A stretch of 64,000 bases of DNA from Lachnospiraceae bacterium (GCA_902363665.1 CABJAW010000002.1:186001-250000), one strand, 5' to 3'. Positions 8,445-18,085 are shown, counted from the first letter of the stretch. The notes: generated by a model from the letters alone, not told the origin. Made by a program: numbers and translations.

Positions 8445-9146
8445 TTATCTGACGGTAACCCTGCAGACAGCTTTTTTCCCGTTTGGACATGTCGCAGTGA
8501 TCGTCGTGGTTCCTTTCTTACGTGCAAGCACGAACATTCCCGGTTCGGTATACTGAAGTGATACGATTCCTGGATTTGACACTGTTATCTTCACAAGATT
8601 TGTCGTCGCATTTTTCGGCAGGATCGTTACACGCAGAAGATTTTTGTTGGATGGAGTCCGATCCGCTTTATTTGAAAGTACCATCGTTGCTTTATTGAAC
8701 TTCACCGAAGTCGGCTGTACATTTTTCGGCACAACCGCCACTACATTGCTATAGCCGCCAAGCCGTTTGCTCTTCGCATTATACGCGCGCACCGTGTACA
8801 GATAACGCTTTCCTTCTTTTAAGTTCTTACTGATATGTGCATATCCCAGATCTCTCACACATGCGATCTTTGTCCAGGATTTTGCCCCGGAAAGCTTGTA
8901 ATATACATAGTAGCTTGTCGCATTTTTCGCTTTCTGCCAGTCCAGAAAGACCGCTGTGGCAGAAGCCGCCCGCGCGGATGTGATCCTTGTCTTCCCCGGA
9001 ACTACCGCAGCTGCAGCGGCACCGTTTTCTTCTGCTGCGGCCTGTGACGGGACCGGAATTGCAGCCGTCACTATCATCAGAAGTGCCAGAAGAAGCCCTG
9101 AAATGCTGCGGCAAAAGCTGTGTTTTGCGTGTCGTTTTGTTTTCAT
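8445..9146 (-). CDS. Secreted fibronectin type III domain protein
   Basis: A 233-residue exported protein. The basic N-terminus and hydrophobic stretch at about residues 14-36, ending in SQAAA, form a cleavable signal peptide. One fibronectin type III domain follows (about residues 50-140, with AVFLDWQKAKNATSYYVYYK), then a second beta-sandwich-like, Ig/Big-type segment. No catalytic domain, sortase motif or anchor is seen. The start at 9146 has RBS GGGAGGG. It stands alone between terminators. Probably a small surface or matrix adhesin-type protein; the ligand is unknown. Confidence 0.75.
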   Translation of the reverse strand: MKTKRHAKHSFCRSISGLLLALLMIVTAAIPVPSQAAAEENGAAAAAVVPGKTRITSARAASATAVFLDWQKAKNATSYYVYYKLSGAKSWTKIACVRDLGYAHISKNLKEGKRYLYTVRAYNAKSKRLGGYSNVVAVVPKNVQPTSVKFNKATMVLSNKADRTPSNKNLLRVTILPKNATTNLVKITVSNPGIVSLQYTEPGMFVLARKKGTTTITATCPNGKKAVCRVTVR

Positions 9147-9335
9147 TTGTAACCCTCCCTTTTCTTTCCGTCTGCTGCCGCCTGAAAGGTTCACCTTTTT
9201 CCTGTCAGCGCGCAGCACGGTTCTTTTTCCGGCAGATCCCCTGCCACTGCTTATTGCTCCGCGCAGCCCGGCAGAGAACTTGCTCCGCTTAGTTCCATCC
9301 TATCACACCTGTCTGACAAAGTAAAGCAGGCATTC

Positions 9336-10802
9336 TCACACCAGATTCATCCACGGCACCTCCTCCGCCAGTGTCGGGAAATCCTTCCGCAGCACTTCCT
9401 GGATACCCTCTTTGCCGATCACCAGCAGGCGATCTGCCATTGAGAGCGAGTCAGAGAGGTTCAAAGAGACGAGCACAACCGCGATCCCGTGATCCATCAG
9501 CTGCTCTAAAAGCTGCCAGATATGCATGCGGTGCGGGAGATCTGCTCCTTTGAATGGCTGGATGCAGAAAACCACATCCGGGTGCGCCAACTGTATGCGC
9601 GTGTAGATCATCTGATATTTCTGGCGTTCCGTCAGCGACGAAACCGGAAGGTCAAATACTTCTTCGCCAAGGATCGGCCCGTACTCCCGCCGGATACTCC
9701 GGCGGATGCTTTTTTTCAGCCAGAGCGCCGGAACGCGCATGGAAAGAGAAATGCACAGATTTTCCATATAAGACAACTCCGGAAAGACCATCGTCCGCGT
9801 TGCCAGTTCCCGGATCACTGCGATCCTGCGATCCGAAAAATTCCGCTGTCTGCGCTTTCCCACCCACAGTTCGCCGCCCTCCGGCATCTGGTCCTGCAAA
9901 AGAAAACTGCGCAGTTCCGCAAAAACATTGTTGTCGAGGATCTGCACGGCAAGGCACTCCCCGGCACCAACTGCAAATGAGAGATCCCTCAGATATTCCC
10001 CCTGCAGATGCTCCGCCGCAAACGCCTGCCGCTGCTTTTGCAGCTGCTCCTGCCTGTTTTCCATATGGACACGGACCATCTTTTTGTACTCTGCCGTGTA
10101 GAGCCGCTCCGCACTTTCCTCGTCATTGCATGGCAGCAGCTTCAGGATCCGCCCGTGCGACATCATCGCGCAGCGCTCACAGATGCGGCTCGCCTCCTCG
10201 TAATGGAGACAGATATAGAGAAACGAAAACCCCTGCGCCGCGTAGTGCCGCAGAATCTTATGCAGCTTGTCCAGCTCCTCATAGCTGATCAGTTCGCCAA
10301 TCTCATTCAGTACGATGAATTTTTGTCCAAACACGACAGCACGCAGCAGTTCCAGGACGAGACGCTGAAAGACTGTCAGCCGCTCCACCGGCACATCGGT
10401 CGGAATATCCATTCCGATATCCGCCAGAAATGGCAAAAGCTGCCTGCGCAGAAGTCCGGTACGGATCACTTCCTGACGAAATCCTTTTCGGAGGACGAAA
10501 ATGTTGTCTGTGACACTTAAGGTCTCCACCAGGCGGTTTTCTGCCCCGATCACACTGATCCGGTTATGTGTCCGCCTGGAATCCTTCCAGGAATTGATGA
10601 TCTCGCCGCGGCTGTAGACGTAGCCGTCCTCCAGCGGAACATTTACTTCAAGGAGTTTTAAAAATGCATTCAGCCCGTAGCCATTGACCGGAATCAGGCC
10701 AAGGATCTCTCCTTCATCAATCCGGAGATTGAAATCCTTCAGAAACGTGACGCCGTTTTCCTGATACGTGACGCGCTCCATCCGAAATATCTCCCGGTTC
10801 AT
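9336..10802 (-). CDS. Degenerate double ABC-ATPase homologue (RbsA/MglA-like, catalytically dead)
   Basis: A 488-residue protein with the two-nucleotide-binding-domain layout of RbsA/MglA, but every catalytic motif is altered. Domain 1 has PVNGYGLNA where Walker A should read G-x-x-G-x-G-K-S/T, LTVFQR instead of the LSVGQQ signature, and FIVLNE with Asn for the Walker B Asp. Domain 2 (from about residue 260) has no P-loop Lys either and reads SLTERQK and VVFCIQP. ATP hydrolysis is therefore not expected. It overlaps the histidine kinase gene by 4 bases (ATGA) and has RBS AAGGAGG. I infer a regulatory or adaptor role linking the neighbouring RbsACB-like transporter to the kinase. Confidence 0.75.
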   Translation of the reverse strand: MNREIFRMERVTYQENGVTFLKDFNLRIDEGEILGLIPVNGYGLNAFLKLLEVNVPLEDGYVYSRGEIINSWKDSRRTHNRISVIGAENRLVETLSVTDNIFVLRKGFRQEVIRTGLLRRQLLPFLADIGMDIPTDVPVERLTVFQRLVLELLRAVVFGQKFIVLNEIGELISYEELDKLHKILRHYAAQGFSFLYICLHYEEASRICERCAMMSHGRILKLLPCNDEESAERLYTAEYKKMVRVHMENRQEQLQKQRQAFAAEHLQGEYLRDLSFAVGAGECLAVQILDNNVFAELRSFLLQDQMPEGGELWVGKRRQRNFSDRRIAVIRELATRTMVFPELSYMENLCISLSMRVPALWLKKSIRRSIRREYGPILGEEVFDLPVSSLTERQKYQMIYTRIQLAHPDVVFCIQPFKGADLPHRMHIWQLLEQLMDHGIAVVLVSLNLSDSLSMADRLLVIGKEGIQEVLRKDFPTLAEEVPWMNLV

Positions 10803-11854
10803 ACATGCTCCTCCTTCTGTTCCAGCCGTGTCACCACCGGAATGGAGATTTCCACATCCGTTCCGCACTCTGCCATCGAATACACGTGCATTCCGTATTC
10901 ATCCCCAAAAATCAGATGGATCCGGTTGTTGACGTTTGCCAGCGCGATCCCGCCCTTTTTTTCTTCCTGCTGCTGCGTGATCGCATCAACACCGCGGTTC
11001 AGCGTTTCATTCAGCCGCTCCAGCGTTTCTTCATCCATGCCGACCCCATCATCCGAAATCGTGATAACCAGCCGGTTCTCCGTCCTACGGAAACGAATCC
11101 ACAGATTGCCTTCCCCGATCTTCAGCTCCGTCCCGTGGATAATGCTGTTTTCCAGGATCGGCTGCAGCGTCAGCTTCGGAATGCGGCAGTTCATAATCTC
11201 CTCCCACTCATCCGGGTCGTACTCGATGTGCAGCTGCAGCCGGTCCCCAAACCGATATTTCTGGATTCCGAAATACGTTTCACAGTTATCCAGCTCCTCC
11301 TCCACCGAGACGAGATTTTCCACCTTTGTGATCGTATAACGGAAAAATTTTGCCAGAGATTCCGTCATATCCGCCACACCAGAAAGACCGGCGATCAGCG
11401 CCTCTCCGCGGATGCTCTCCAGCGTATTGTAAAGGAAATGCGGATTGATCTGATTCTGCAGTGCCAGATACTGCGCCTGCCTTTTGTTGAGATCCATCAG
11501 CTGCGGTGAACGGATGATCTTCTCCATCATTTCCATCTCTTCACGCATCGTCGGTGTCAGCACCGCCCGCTCCAGATCTTCTTCTGAAAACATATAGCCC
11601 GCCAGAAAACGCTTTTCGACCTTCTCATGCTCCCGGTACGGCCGGACCACCCAACCCCAAAATGCTGCTGCAAGCGCCGCTCCGGCAAGCAGCGTCAGAC
11701 ATCCCGTCGTAAAAAGCACATCTGCCCCTGTCTTTGCGGCTGCAAGCTGCACCGCCCCTGATATGGAAAGCGCCGCAAGGCAGAGAACACCGAGCACCTG
11801 CACACGGTTTGATATATATTTCCATTTCTTTTTCCACTTTTCTCTCCAGTTCAT
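10799..11854 (-). CDS. Sensor histidine kinase, YesM/LytS-type (HisKA_7TM-less, His_kinase family)
   Basis: A 351-residue membrane kinase that autophosphorylates and passes phosphate to the YesN-type regulator encoded just upstream. Two hydrophobic segments lie at about residues 19-70 with almost no extracellular loop, so direct sensing outside is unlikely. The phospho-acceptor box is QNQINPHFLYNTLESIRG (His at about residue 134); the N box LQPILENSIIHG and G box ISDDGVGMDEE form the ATPase. It starts 4 bases after the regulator stop and overlaps the degenerate ABC protein gene, so the three form one operon. Confidence 0.9.
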   Translation of the reverse strand: MNWREKWKKKWKYISNRVQVLGVLCLAALSISGAVQLAAAKTGADVLFTTGCLTLLAGAALAAAFWGWVVRPYREHEKVEKRFLAGYMFSEEDLERAVLTPTMREEMEMMEKIIRSPQLMDLNKRQAQYLALQNQINPHFLYNTLESIRGEALIAGLSGVADMTESLAKFFRYTITKVENLVSVEEELDNCETYFGIQKYRFGDRLQLHIEYDPDEWEEIMNCRIPKLTLQPILENSIIHGTELKIGEGNLWIRFRRTENRLVITISDDGVGMDEETLERLNETLNRGVDAITQQQEEKKGGIALANVNNRIHLIFGDEYGMHVYSMAECGTDVEISIPVVTRLEQKEEHV

Positions 11855-11858
11855 CGTC

Positions 11859-13448
11859 TCACCCGTACAGCTTCCGGTACACAGCAGGCTTCACACCTGC
11901 CGCCTTCTCAAATGTATGTGTAAAATGCTTTACGTCATTGTACCCCACCAGGCGGCAGATTTCCAACACCGGACTGTTCGTCTCACGCAGCAGGATCTTG
12001 GCCTGCTCCATCCGCACATTGATCAGATATCTGGCAAATCCTTCGCCCTCCGTCTTTTTAAAGAGCACGCTGAAATAAGCAGGACTTAAGCCCACCATGC
12101 CGCTGACCTCTTCCTGGGTGATCGGCTCGCTGTAATGCTCCTGAATATACTGTTTTGCTTTGCGGATCGGCCGTACTGACTCGCTCTCCTGCTGTGCACT
12201 CTGTCTGGCAAGATAACCGCAGCAGAATTCTTTCAGGCAGTCAAATACCTGTGCGGCTTCGCTGCACCGTTTTACCTGCCGGCGCAGCTCTTGCAGAAAT
12301 TCCGCACGCTCTGCCATCTGCGTCCGCACGGCAAACACCTCCGCAGCAGAGCTGACCGCCTCAAGGATCTCATACCCGTGGACATCCTTTGTCTCGCGGC
12401 ATTCTTTTGACAGCGTATCCGTCACCGTGCCAAGCAGATCAGAATCAAAGATCTCCGCCGCATGCGTCATGTCACGCAGATAGCGCTCCAGTGCACCACT
12501 TCCCATCAACGCAGAAGGTCCTCCCATCCGTTCATAAAGCCGCCCGGTGCCGTATACGATCCGCTCCTCAATCAGCGTCAGCGCCTCCTTCATTGATACA
12601 TCCAGCTCCTCCGGTGCACTTTTGCCGCTTCCAAGCGCCACAGAAAAGCTGACCGGCCGGAACAGGCTCTTCTGCAGCTCCAGCTGATTGATACAGCTCT
12701 TCAGTGCGCGGCGCACCTCCTCTTTTTTCTGCGGTGCATAATTTAAAATTCCGGCGCAGGCAAAGCCCTGCACCGCCGATACAAACTCCAGGCATCTGCC
12801 TCCGACCGCCTGCTGCAGTCCCTCCTGCGCCTTCTCCATCAGAAGTACCGATGCCGTCGGGCTGAGTTCTTCTCTGCCACAGTCCATTTTCAAAAGAAAG
12901 GCCTGAAATACGCCGTCCTGCACCTGCAGGCCGTACTGTTCCTGTAGCTCCCCGATGCTTATCTTCCTGTTTTTCTGGTCCAGCAGGCCGCTGATCAGGT
13001 TTTCCCTCAGCAGAGCCACATCCTTCTGCGTCTTTTCTTTCTGCTGTGCCTCATCCTCCGCATTTTTTCTCTGCGCACAGATCCGTCCCGCAAGCTTTTG
13101 AAGCGTCGCGGTCAGCTCCGTCTTGCTGATCGGCTTTAACAGATAATCACCGACCCCATATTTGATCGCCTGCTGCGCATATTCAAAATGCGCATAACCG
13201 CTGATGATCACGATCTCCAGGGATTGATCATCCCTCTTTACCTGATCAATCAGCTCAAGACCACTGCATCCCGGCATCCGGATATCCGTAATCAGAATGT
13301 TCGGCTGCAGCGTTCGTACCATCGCGATTGCTTCCAGCCCGTTGTGCGCCGTCCCGACCACCTTCAGCCCAAGCGCTTCCCAGTCGACGAGTGCCAGAAT
13401 CAGCTGACAGATCCGCACCTCATCGTCTGCAATGACTACCTTTATCAT
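11859..13448 (-). CDS. Response regulator with AraC-type DNA-binding domain (YesN-like)
   Basis: A 529-residue regulator. The receiver domain (about 1-120) has the acidic pair IADDE, phospho-acceptor Asp in ILITDIRMPG, and Lys in YLLKPI. A long linker of about 280 residues follows, and two AraC helix-turn-helix motifs lie at the C-terminus (about 425-529, with ITQEEVSGMVGLSPAYFSVLFKK and VCRLVGYNDVKHFTHTFEKA-like segments). The start at 13448 is preceded by a G-rich RBS; the alternative five codons upstream has none. It probably activates the adjacent RbsACB-like sugar genes in response to the downstream kinase (inference from position). Confidence 0.9.
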   Translation of the reverse strand: MIKVVIADDEVRICQLILALVDWEALGLKVVGTAHNGLEAIAMVRTLQPNILITDIRMPGCSGLELIDQVKRDDQSLEIVIISGYAHFEYAQQAIKYGVGDYLLKPISKTELTATLQKLAGRICAQRKNAEDEAQQKEKTQKDVALLRENLISGLLDQKNRKISIGELQEQYGLQVQDGVFQAFLLKMDCGREELSPTASVLLMEKAQEGLQQAVGGRCLEFVSAVQGFACAGILNYAPQKKEEVRRALKSCINQLELQKSLFRPVSFSVALGSGKSAPEELDVSMKEALTLIEERIVYGTGRLYERMGGPSALMGSGALERYLRDMTHAAEIFDSDLLGTVTDTLSKECRETKDVHGYEILEAVSSAAEVFAVRTQMAERAEFLQELRRQVKRCSEAAQVFDCLKEFCCGYLARQSAQQESESVRPIRKAKQYIQEHYSEPITQEEVSGMVGLSPAYFSVLFKKTEGEGFARYLINVRMEQAKILLRETNSPVLEICRLVGYNDVKHFTHTFEKAAGVKPAVYRKLYG

Positions 13449-13556
13449 CGTTTCATCCCCCATGGTTTCTCATTTTCCGTTCTGTTTTTGTATGCTCTTA
13501 TATGCGCAGCTGTTTCTTGCATTACCAGAACATGTCCGGCTTTATAAATGTATTTT

Positions 13557-13698
13557 GTAACTGTTCAGAGCCAAGCAAAATTTCATAAAACAGGCGGAAA
13601 ATGCTTGCATTTTTAAGCCTGTTTTTGAAATTTTATTTGGCGGATACGCCACACCGACGAAATGCGTAGCATTTTGGAGGTTGGCTCTGAACAGTTAC
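13557..13698. mobile_element. 142-bp MITE, copy 1 (IS66-like ends)
   Basis: Perfect 18-bp terminal inverted repeats GTAACTGTTCAGAGCCAA / TTGGCTCTGAACAGTTAC. Flanked by an 8-bp direct repeat TGTATTTT on both sides, a target duplication. It contains two internal stem-loops and no ORF. A second copy at 26338-26479 differs by one base. GTAA ends with 8-bp duplications are typical of IS66-family elements, so an IS66-type transposase elsewhere may mobilise it (inference). Confidence 0.9.
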
Positions 13699-13767
13699 TG
13701 TATTTTTATCATACCTCAAATTCACAGTATCCGCCATAAAGAAAGCTGCAATTTTCCCTCTTATGAG

Positions 13768-13865
13768 ATGATGTTAAGGTCAAAAGATGCCTTACGGGTC
13801 ATTAAGCCATAAAACCACTCCTGTGCAAACATATCGTGATTTCAGGCTTTTGACTCTGGCATCAT
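13768..13865. repeat. Imperfect inverted repeat element in the gap before the sugar-binding protein terminator
   Basis: ATGATG and GTCAAAAG (13768-13786) pair with CTTTTGAC and CATCAT (13847-13865). The 98-bp unit has no ORF and may be a small non-autonomous element or a structured RNA. The rest of the gap from 13449 to 13994 holds the MITE and a terminator. Confidence 0.4.
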
Positions 13866-13881
13866 GAGATTGCACACTATA

Positions 13882-13914
13882 AAGAAGAGGCAGGACATCC
13901 GCCCGCCTCTTCTT
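13882..13914 (-). terminator. Terminator of the RbsACB-like operon
   Basis: A 10-bp perfect stem AAGAAGAGGC / GCCTCTTCTT followed on the minus strand by TTTATA, 81 bases past the binding protein stop. Confidence 0.75.
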
Positions 13915-13994
13915 CATGTTATGGCTCACTATCTGGTAATGCGGATGTTTGCAGTCCGCTCCAGAATCTCATAATATCTCTTAACCCGCCTATC

Positions 13995-14936
13995 TTACTC
14001 GGTCACTGCCTCAGTCTCAGCCTCTGCGCCTGCCAGAGAATCTGCGGTTACAACAGAAACGCCTGTGTCAGTTACTTCTCCGCCAAGGGACTCGCCGCCG
14101 ATTGCTGCAACTGCTGCCTTCACGCCCTCATAACCCATCACGTCCGGGTTCTGAGCCATCGTTGCCAGAAGATATCCGTCGCTGATCAAGTTCAGGATCG
14201 CATCAGACTTATCAAAACCTACGCCTACGATATCGCTGCTGCCGGAAGCCTTGATTGCATTTCCTGCTCCTGTTGTGGAACCTTCGTTGCATCCGAAGAT
14301 ACCAACTACGCCCTGTGTGATGTAGTTCTCAGCGATTGTCTGTGATTTTGCAGCATCGCCTTCGCCGTACTGTGTTTCCATGATCTCGAAATCCGTTCCG
14401 TCAAATGCTGCGCGGAAGCCTTCCTCACGGTTTACAGTAGAATCGGTTGCCGCATTTACATTGATGATACCGATCTTGCCGGAGGTAATTCCCTTCTCCT
14501 CAAGTGCCTTGATCATCTCTTCGCCTGCTGTCGTTCCTGCTGCCTTGTTGTCTGTTGAGAACGTTGCTTCTGCCTCTACGTTTGCCGGAGAGTCAACGTA
14601 TACGATCTTAACGCCTGCATCGGATGCTTCCTTCAGTGCGGAAGAAATCGCGTCCGGTCCGTTTGCTGCTACGAGGATTGCCTGATAGCCGCCTGCCACT
14701 GCGTTGTTTACACACTCGATCTGCTGTGCGTCGTCCTTTGTATTTGGGGACATGAAGGTCACTTCTGCGTCAAGCTCTTCTGCTGCCTTCTGTGCGCCCT
14801 CGTTCAGGCTGATCCAGTGCTGATCGATGGAATCCATTGTGATCAGAGCGATCTTCTCGCCTGCTGCGGATACGGTCATTGCCATCGTTCCTGCCATTGC
14901 TGCTGCCATGAGTACTGCAAACATTTTCTTTTTCAT
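13995..14936 (-). CDS. Sugar ABC transporter substrate-binding protein (RbsB-like)
   Basis: A 313-residue periplasmic-binding-protein family member (peripla_BP_4 type) for ribose, galactose or a similar monosaccharide. Signal peptide at residues 1-25 ending MTVSAAG; no lipobox Cys. The mature start KIALITMDSIDQHW and the hinge segments GVVGIFGCNEGSTTGAGNA and VGVGFDKSD are characteristic. The C-terminus carries an acidic extension ending AETEAVTE that is also found on the unrelated binding protein at 42366-43259. Third gene of the transporter operon, 177 bases after the permease, which may allow separate expression. Confidence 0.9.
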   Translation of the reverse strand: MKKKMFAVLMAAAMAGTMAMTVSAAGEKIALITMDSIDQHWISLNEGAQKAAEELDAEVTFMSPNTKDDAQQIECVNNAVAGGYQAILVAANGPDAISSALKEASDAGVKIVYVDSPANVEAEATFSTDNKAAGTTAGEEMIKALEEKGITSGKIGIINVNAATDSTVNREEGFRAAFDGTDFEIMETQYGEGDAAKSQTIAENYITQGVVGIFGCNEGSTTGAGNAIKASGSSDIVGVGFDKSDAILNLISDGYLLATMAQNPDVMGYEGVKAAVAAIGGESLGGEVTDTGVSVVTADSLAGAEAETEAVTE

Positions 14937-15113
14937 TTTGAATTTCCTCCTTGAAATTTGATTTCTTTGTTTGTTTTGTGTTTGTTTTGTGATTTCTATC
15001 CCTATCTGCGTCTGCCTGACACAGTATGGTTCTTTTTTTAAGCCTGTCCTTTTTAAGTCTGTCCTTTTTGTATTTATGCCGCTGTCTTTCTTTTTATGCT
15101 TTCTTTTTTTCTT

Positions 15114-16130
15114 TTATGCTTTCTTTTTCTTGCCGAACTGGCCGCTTCTTACTACGACATCGAGAAGCACCGCACCTACTACAATGACACCGATTACGAC
15201 TCGCTGGATGCCGACCTGTGCGCCGATCATGTTCAGTCCATTTTCCAGTGTCTGCCATACAGCTGCACCTGCAAACGTTCCAAGCAGAAGTCCGGTGCCG
15301 CCAAGCGGGGATACGCCGCCGATAACGCCAGCTGCTACACCGTACATTTCGTACATGTTTCCTGCTTCCATGTTACCCATGCCTGCCTGTGCGCAGAGGA
15401 TCAGTCCGACGATACAGGAGCAGATCGAGCTGACCAGATACGTCTTGGTCGTCGTCAGGACTACGTTTACACCGGAGAGCTTCGCTGCATCGATATTGGA
15501 ACCGATCGCGTAAATGTGACGCCCGGAGCGTGTCTTTGACAGGATAAAGAAGAAAATGATAAATGCAACAAGTGCGATCCAAAAGGTGTTATACACACCA
15601 AACGTCTTTCCATAGTAGAAGAAGTTCTGGAATCGGTCTGCCGCCTCTTTGCCGATGCCGGTCGCAATCGCGTCCGTATTTCGGTTGTTGTTCACCATGT
15701 AGGCGATACCTCTTGTCACAAACATCGTACCCAGTGTTGCGATGAACGGCGGCAGGCGGAATTTTCCAACGAGATAGCCGTTTACCACGCCGACAACCAG
15801 ACAGCTTACAAGTGCGACCAGGATCGCAACGATCGGATGCACGCCTCTTGTCATCAGTGTCGCGGAGATCATGGCGCTCATACCGACCATGGTTCCGATC
15901 GAAAGATCAATGTTTCCGGTGATCAGCACGTAACTCTGTGCAATACCGATCAGCAGGTACTTTGACATCGAACGCAGCAGGTTCTGAATATTCTGTCCTG
16001 AGAAAACTGCCTGGTTGATGATACCGAATGCAATGTAAATTACTACCAGTCCCACGAATGCCGTGAGCGCCGCTCCCATTCCCCGGATGCCAAGAAGCTT
16101 CTTTACGGGGCTTTGATTTTTACTGTTCAT
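15114..16130 (-). CDS. Sugar ABC transporter permease (RbsC-like)
   Basis: A 338-residue membrane subunit of the branched-chain/ribose permease family (BPD_transp_2). About ten hydrophobic helices are visible. The family segment GNIDLSIGTMVGMSAMI lies at about residues 65-85 and GGVSPLGGTGLLLGTFAGA at about residues 270-290. It overlaps the ATPase gene by 4 bases (ATGA), showing translational coupling. The C-terminus is strongly basic. Confidence 0.92.
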   Translation of the reverse strand: MNSKNQSPVKKLLGIRGMGAALTAFVGLVVIYIAFGIINQAVFSGQNIQNLLRSMSKYLLIGIAQSYVLITGNIDLSIGTMVGMSAMISATLMTRGVHPIVAILVALVSCLVVGVVNGYLVGKFRLPPFIATLGTMFVTRGIAYMVNNNRNTDAIATGIGKEAADRFQNFFYYGKTFGVYNTFWIALVAFIIFFFILSKTRSGRHIYAIGSNIDAAKLSGVNVVLTTTKTYLVSSICSCIVGLILCAQAGMGNMEAGNMYEMYGVAAGVIGGVSPLGGTGLLLGTFAGAAVWQTLENGLNMIGAQVGIQRVVIGVIVVGAVLLDVVVRSGQFGKKKKA

Positions 16131-17653
16131 TTCCCTTCTCCTTCCGCCGCAGAAATTTTCTTGTTTTCAAAAGAGGTCGCCATCGTCAGGATCTGTTCCT
16201 GCGTCGCTTCCTTCGCCAGGATTTCACCGGTGATCCGGCCGTCACACATGACGATGATCCGGTCCGCGATTCCCATGACCTCCGGCATTTCCGAAGAAAC
16301 AAAGATGACTGCGATTCCTTTCTGCTTCAGTTCATTCATCAGATGATAGATCTCAACCTTCGCTCCGACGTCGATCCCTCTTGTCGGCTCATCGAAAATC
16401 ACGACTCTTGAATTTCGCGCCAGCCATTTTCCGACTACGACCTTCTGCTGATTTCCTCCGGAAAGATTTCCGGAATCGATCTCCACATTCGGTGTCTTGA
16501 TCTTCAGGTCTGCAACTGCTTTTCTGCACAGCTCGTCTTCTTTTTTGCTGCTGACTACGCCAAGCTTATTGCACAGAAGATCGAGGTTTGGAAGTGCCAG
16601 GTTGTGGCGGATGCTCAGCTTCGTGCAAAGTCCGTCTTTCTTGCGGTCCTCCGGTGCCAGCACGACGCCGTTTTTGATTGCATCCTCCGGACAGCGAATA
16701 TGGACTTCCTTTCCGTCCACGCAGATCTCACCGCTCTCCTTCGGATCAACTCCGAAGATTGCACGCGTCGTCTCGGTACGTCCCGCACCCATCAGGCCTG
16801 CGAATCCTACGATCTCTCCCTCATATGCCGAAAAATTGATATTCCGTACCATGCGGCCTGCATTTAAATTTCTGACCTCAAAAATTTTCTTTCCTTTTTT
16901 GCACTCTACCCGCGGGAACTGCTCCTTGATCTCGCGGCCAACCATGTTTGTGATGATCTGATCCATGGTCATGTCCCTGAAATTGCCCTTTGTGATAAAC
17001 TGGCCGTCTCTCATGATCGTCACGCGATCCACGATATGCGCCAGCTCCTCCAGGCGGTGTGATATGTAAACGATACCACAGCCCTCCGCCTTCAGCTTTC
17101 GTATAATGCGGAATAAATCATCGATTTCTTTCGATGTAAGTGATGATGTCGGCTCATCCATAATCAGTATCTTTGCATTTGTCGATAACGCTTTCGCGAT
17201 CTCAACCATCTGCTGCTTTGACACCGGAAGATCACCGACGGTCTGTCTCGGATCGATATCGATCTTCAGATCATCGAGGATCCGCTTCGCTTCCTTCTCC
17301 ATCGCGCGGTTGTCCAGTGCCAGCCCGCCCTGCTTCTCACGTCCCAGGAACATATTTTCCGTGACTGAGAGATGACGGCACATGTTCAGCTCCTGATGAA
17401 TGATCGCCACACCGATCTGCTGCGCCTGTTTCGGCGTCAGATCGCCGTATTCTTTTCCAAAAATCTTCATCTCGCCGCCGTCTCTGGTGTAGACACCGCT
17501 CAATATTTTCATAAGCGTCGATTTACCTGCGCCGTTCTCTCCCAGCAGCGCCATGACTTCTCCTGAGCACAGCTCAAAGCTTACATTATCGAGTGCCTTG
17601 ACACCCGGAAATGTCTTGCTGATGCTGCTCATGGAGACAATAACTTCACCCAT
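16127..17653 (-). CDS. Sugar ABC transporter ATP-binding protein (RbsA-like)
   Basis: A 508-residue double-domain ATPase that powers monosaccharide import. Domain 1 has Walker A GENGAGKST (about residue 37), Q-loop HQELNM, signature in LPVSKQQMVEIAKAL and Walker B ILIMDEPTSSL. Domain 2 has the usual deviant P-loop GLMGAGRTE and an intact LSGGNQQKVVVGKWL with VVIFDEPTRG. First gene of the operon, with RBS GGAGGGTGG. Its intact motifs contrast directly with the dead homologue at 9336-10802. Confidence 0.93.
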   Translation of the reverse strand: MGEVIVSMSSISKTFPGVKALDNVSFELCSGEVMALLGENGAGKSTLMKILSGVYTRDGGEMKIFGKEYGDLTPKQAQQIGVAIIHQELNMCRHLSVTENMFLGREKQGGLALDNRAMEKEAKRILDDLKIDIDPRQTVGDLPVSKQQMVEIAKALSTNAKILIMDEPTSSLTSKEIDDLFRIIRKLKAEGCGIVYISHRLEELAHIVDRVTIMRDGQFITKGNFRDMTMDQIITNMVGREIKEQFPRVECKKGKKIFEVRNLNAGRMVRNINFSAYEGEIVGFAGLMGAGRTETTRAIFGVDPKESGEICVDGKEVHIRCPEDAIKNGVVLAPEDRKKDGLCTKLSIRHNLALPNLDLLCNKLGVVSSKKEDELCRKAVADLKIKTPNVEIDSGNLSGGNQQKVVVGKWLARNSRVVIFDEPTRGIDVGAKVEIYHLMNELKQKGIAVIFVSSEMPEVMGIADRIIVMCDGRITGEILAKEATQEQILTMATSFENKKISAAEGEGK

Positions 17654-17815
17654 TTCGCCACCCTCCCTTTTTTCTGATGTATCCGTAAAATCTTTCCTGT
17701 GCCGATCCCGCGGATACTTTACTATTTATGCCTTTTCGTGCGGCAGTCCCGTCATTTTGTATGCTTTTATACTGCATTTTTTCTTTTTTCAGGCGTTTTT
17801 CTTTTTTCTGACACT

Positions 17816-17839
17816 ATTATAGCATAATGTTTTTATGCA
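17816..17839 (-). promoter_or_regulatory. Candidate promoter and operator of the RbsACB-like operon
   Basis: A TATAAT -10 (17821-17816) on the minus strand lies next to an inverted repeat GCATAA.TGTTT.TTATGC (17823-17839) that fills the spacer. The -35 is poor, fitting an activator-dependent promoter. The rest of 17654-18085 holds a hairpin at 17906-17937 and nothing else I recognise. Confidence 0.45.
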
Positions 17840-17905
17840 GAAAGGGTGGTAGTTTTTATTTTAAAGGGGGTTTTTTATGCAGTTCGCCGGAATCGGGGCA
17901 TAAGA

Positions 17906-17937
17906 AAAGCAGTCGATCATAAACGAAAGACTGCTTT
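17906..17937 (-). terminator. Hairpin terminator candidate downstream of the YczE-like gene
   Basis: AAAGCAGTC pairs with GACTGCTTT, followed on the minus strand by TTCTTAT. It lies about 150 bases past the stop at 18086. Confidence 0.5.
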
Positions 17938-18085
17938 ATACTGGTAATACACGAAGTCCGCGGCTTTTCCACGGTTCTTTTTCATATTTTCGATAACGCT
18001 CCGGCATCGTATCCAGACTTAATATCTGTTCTTCCAGACAGTCAAATAACCTTATTGAATCCCGGAGCAACTGTTAATGCTCTAT

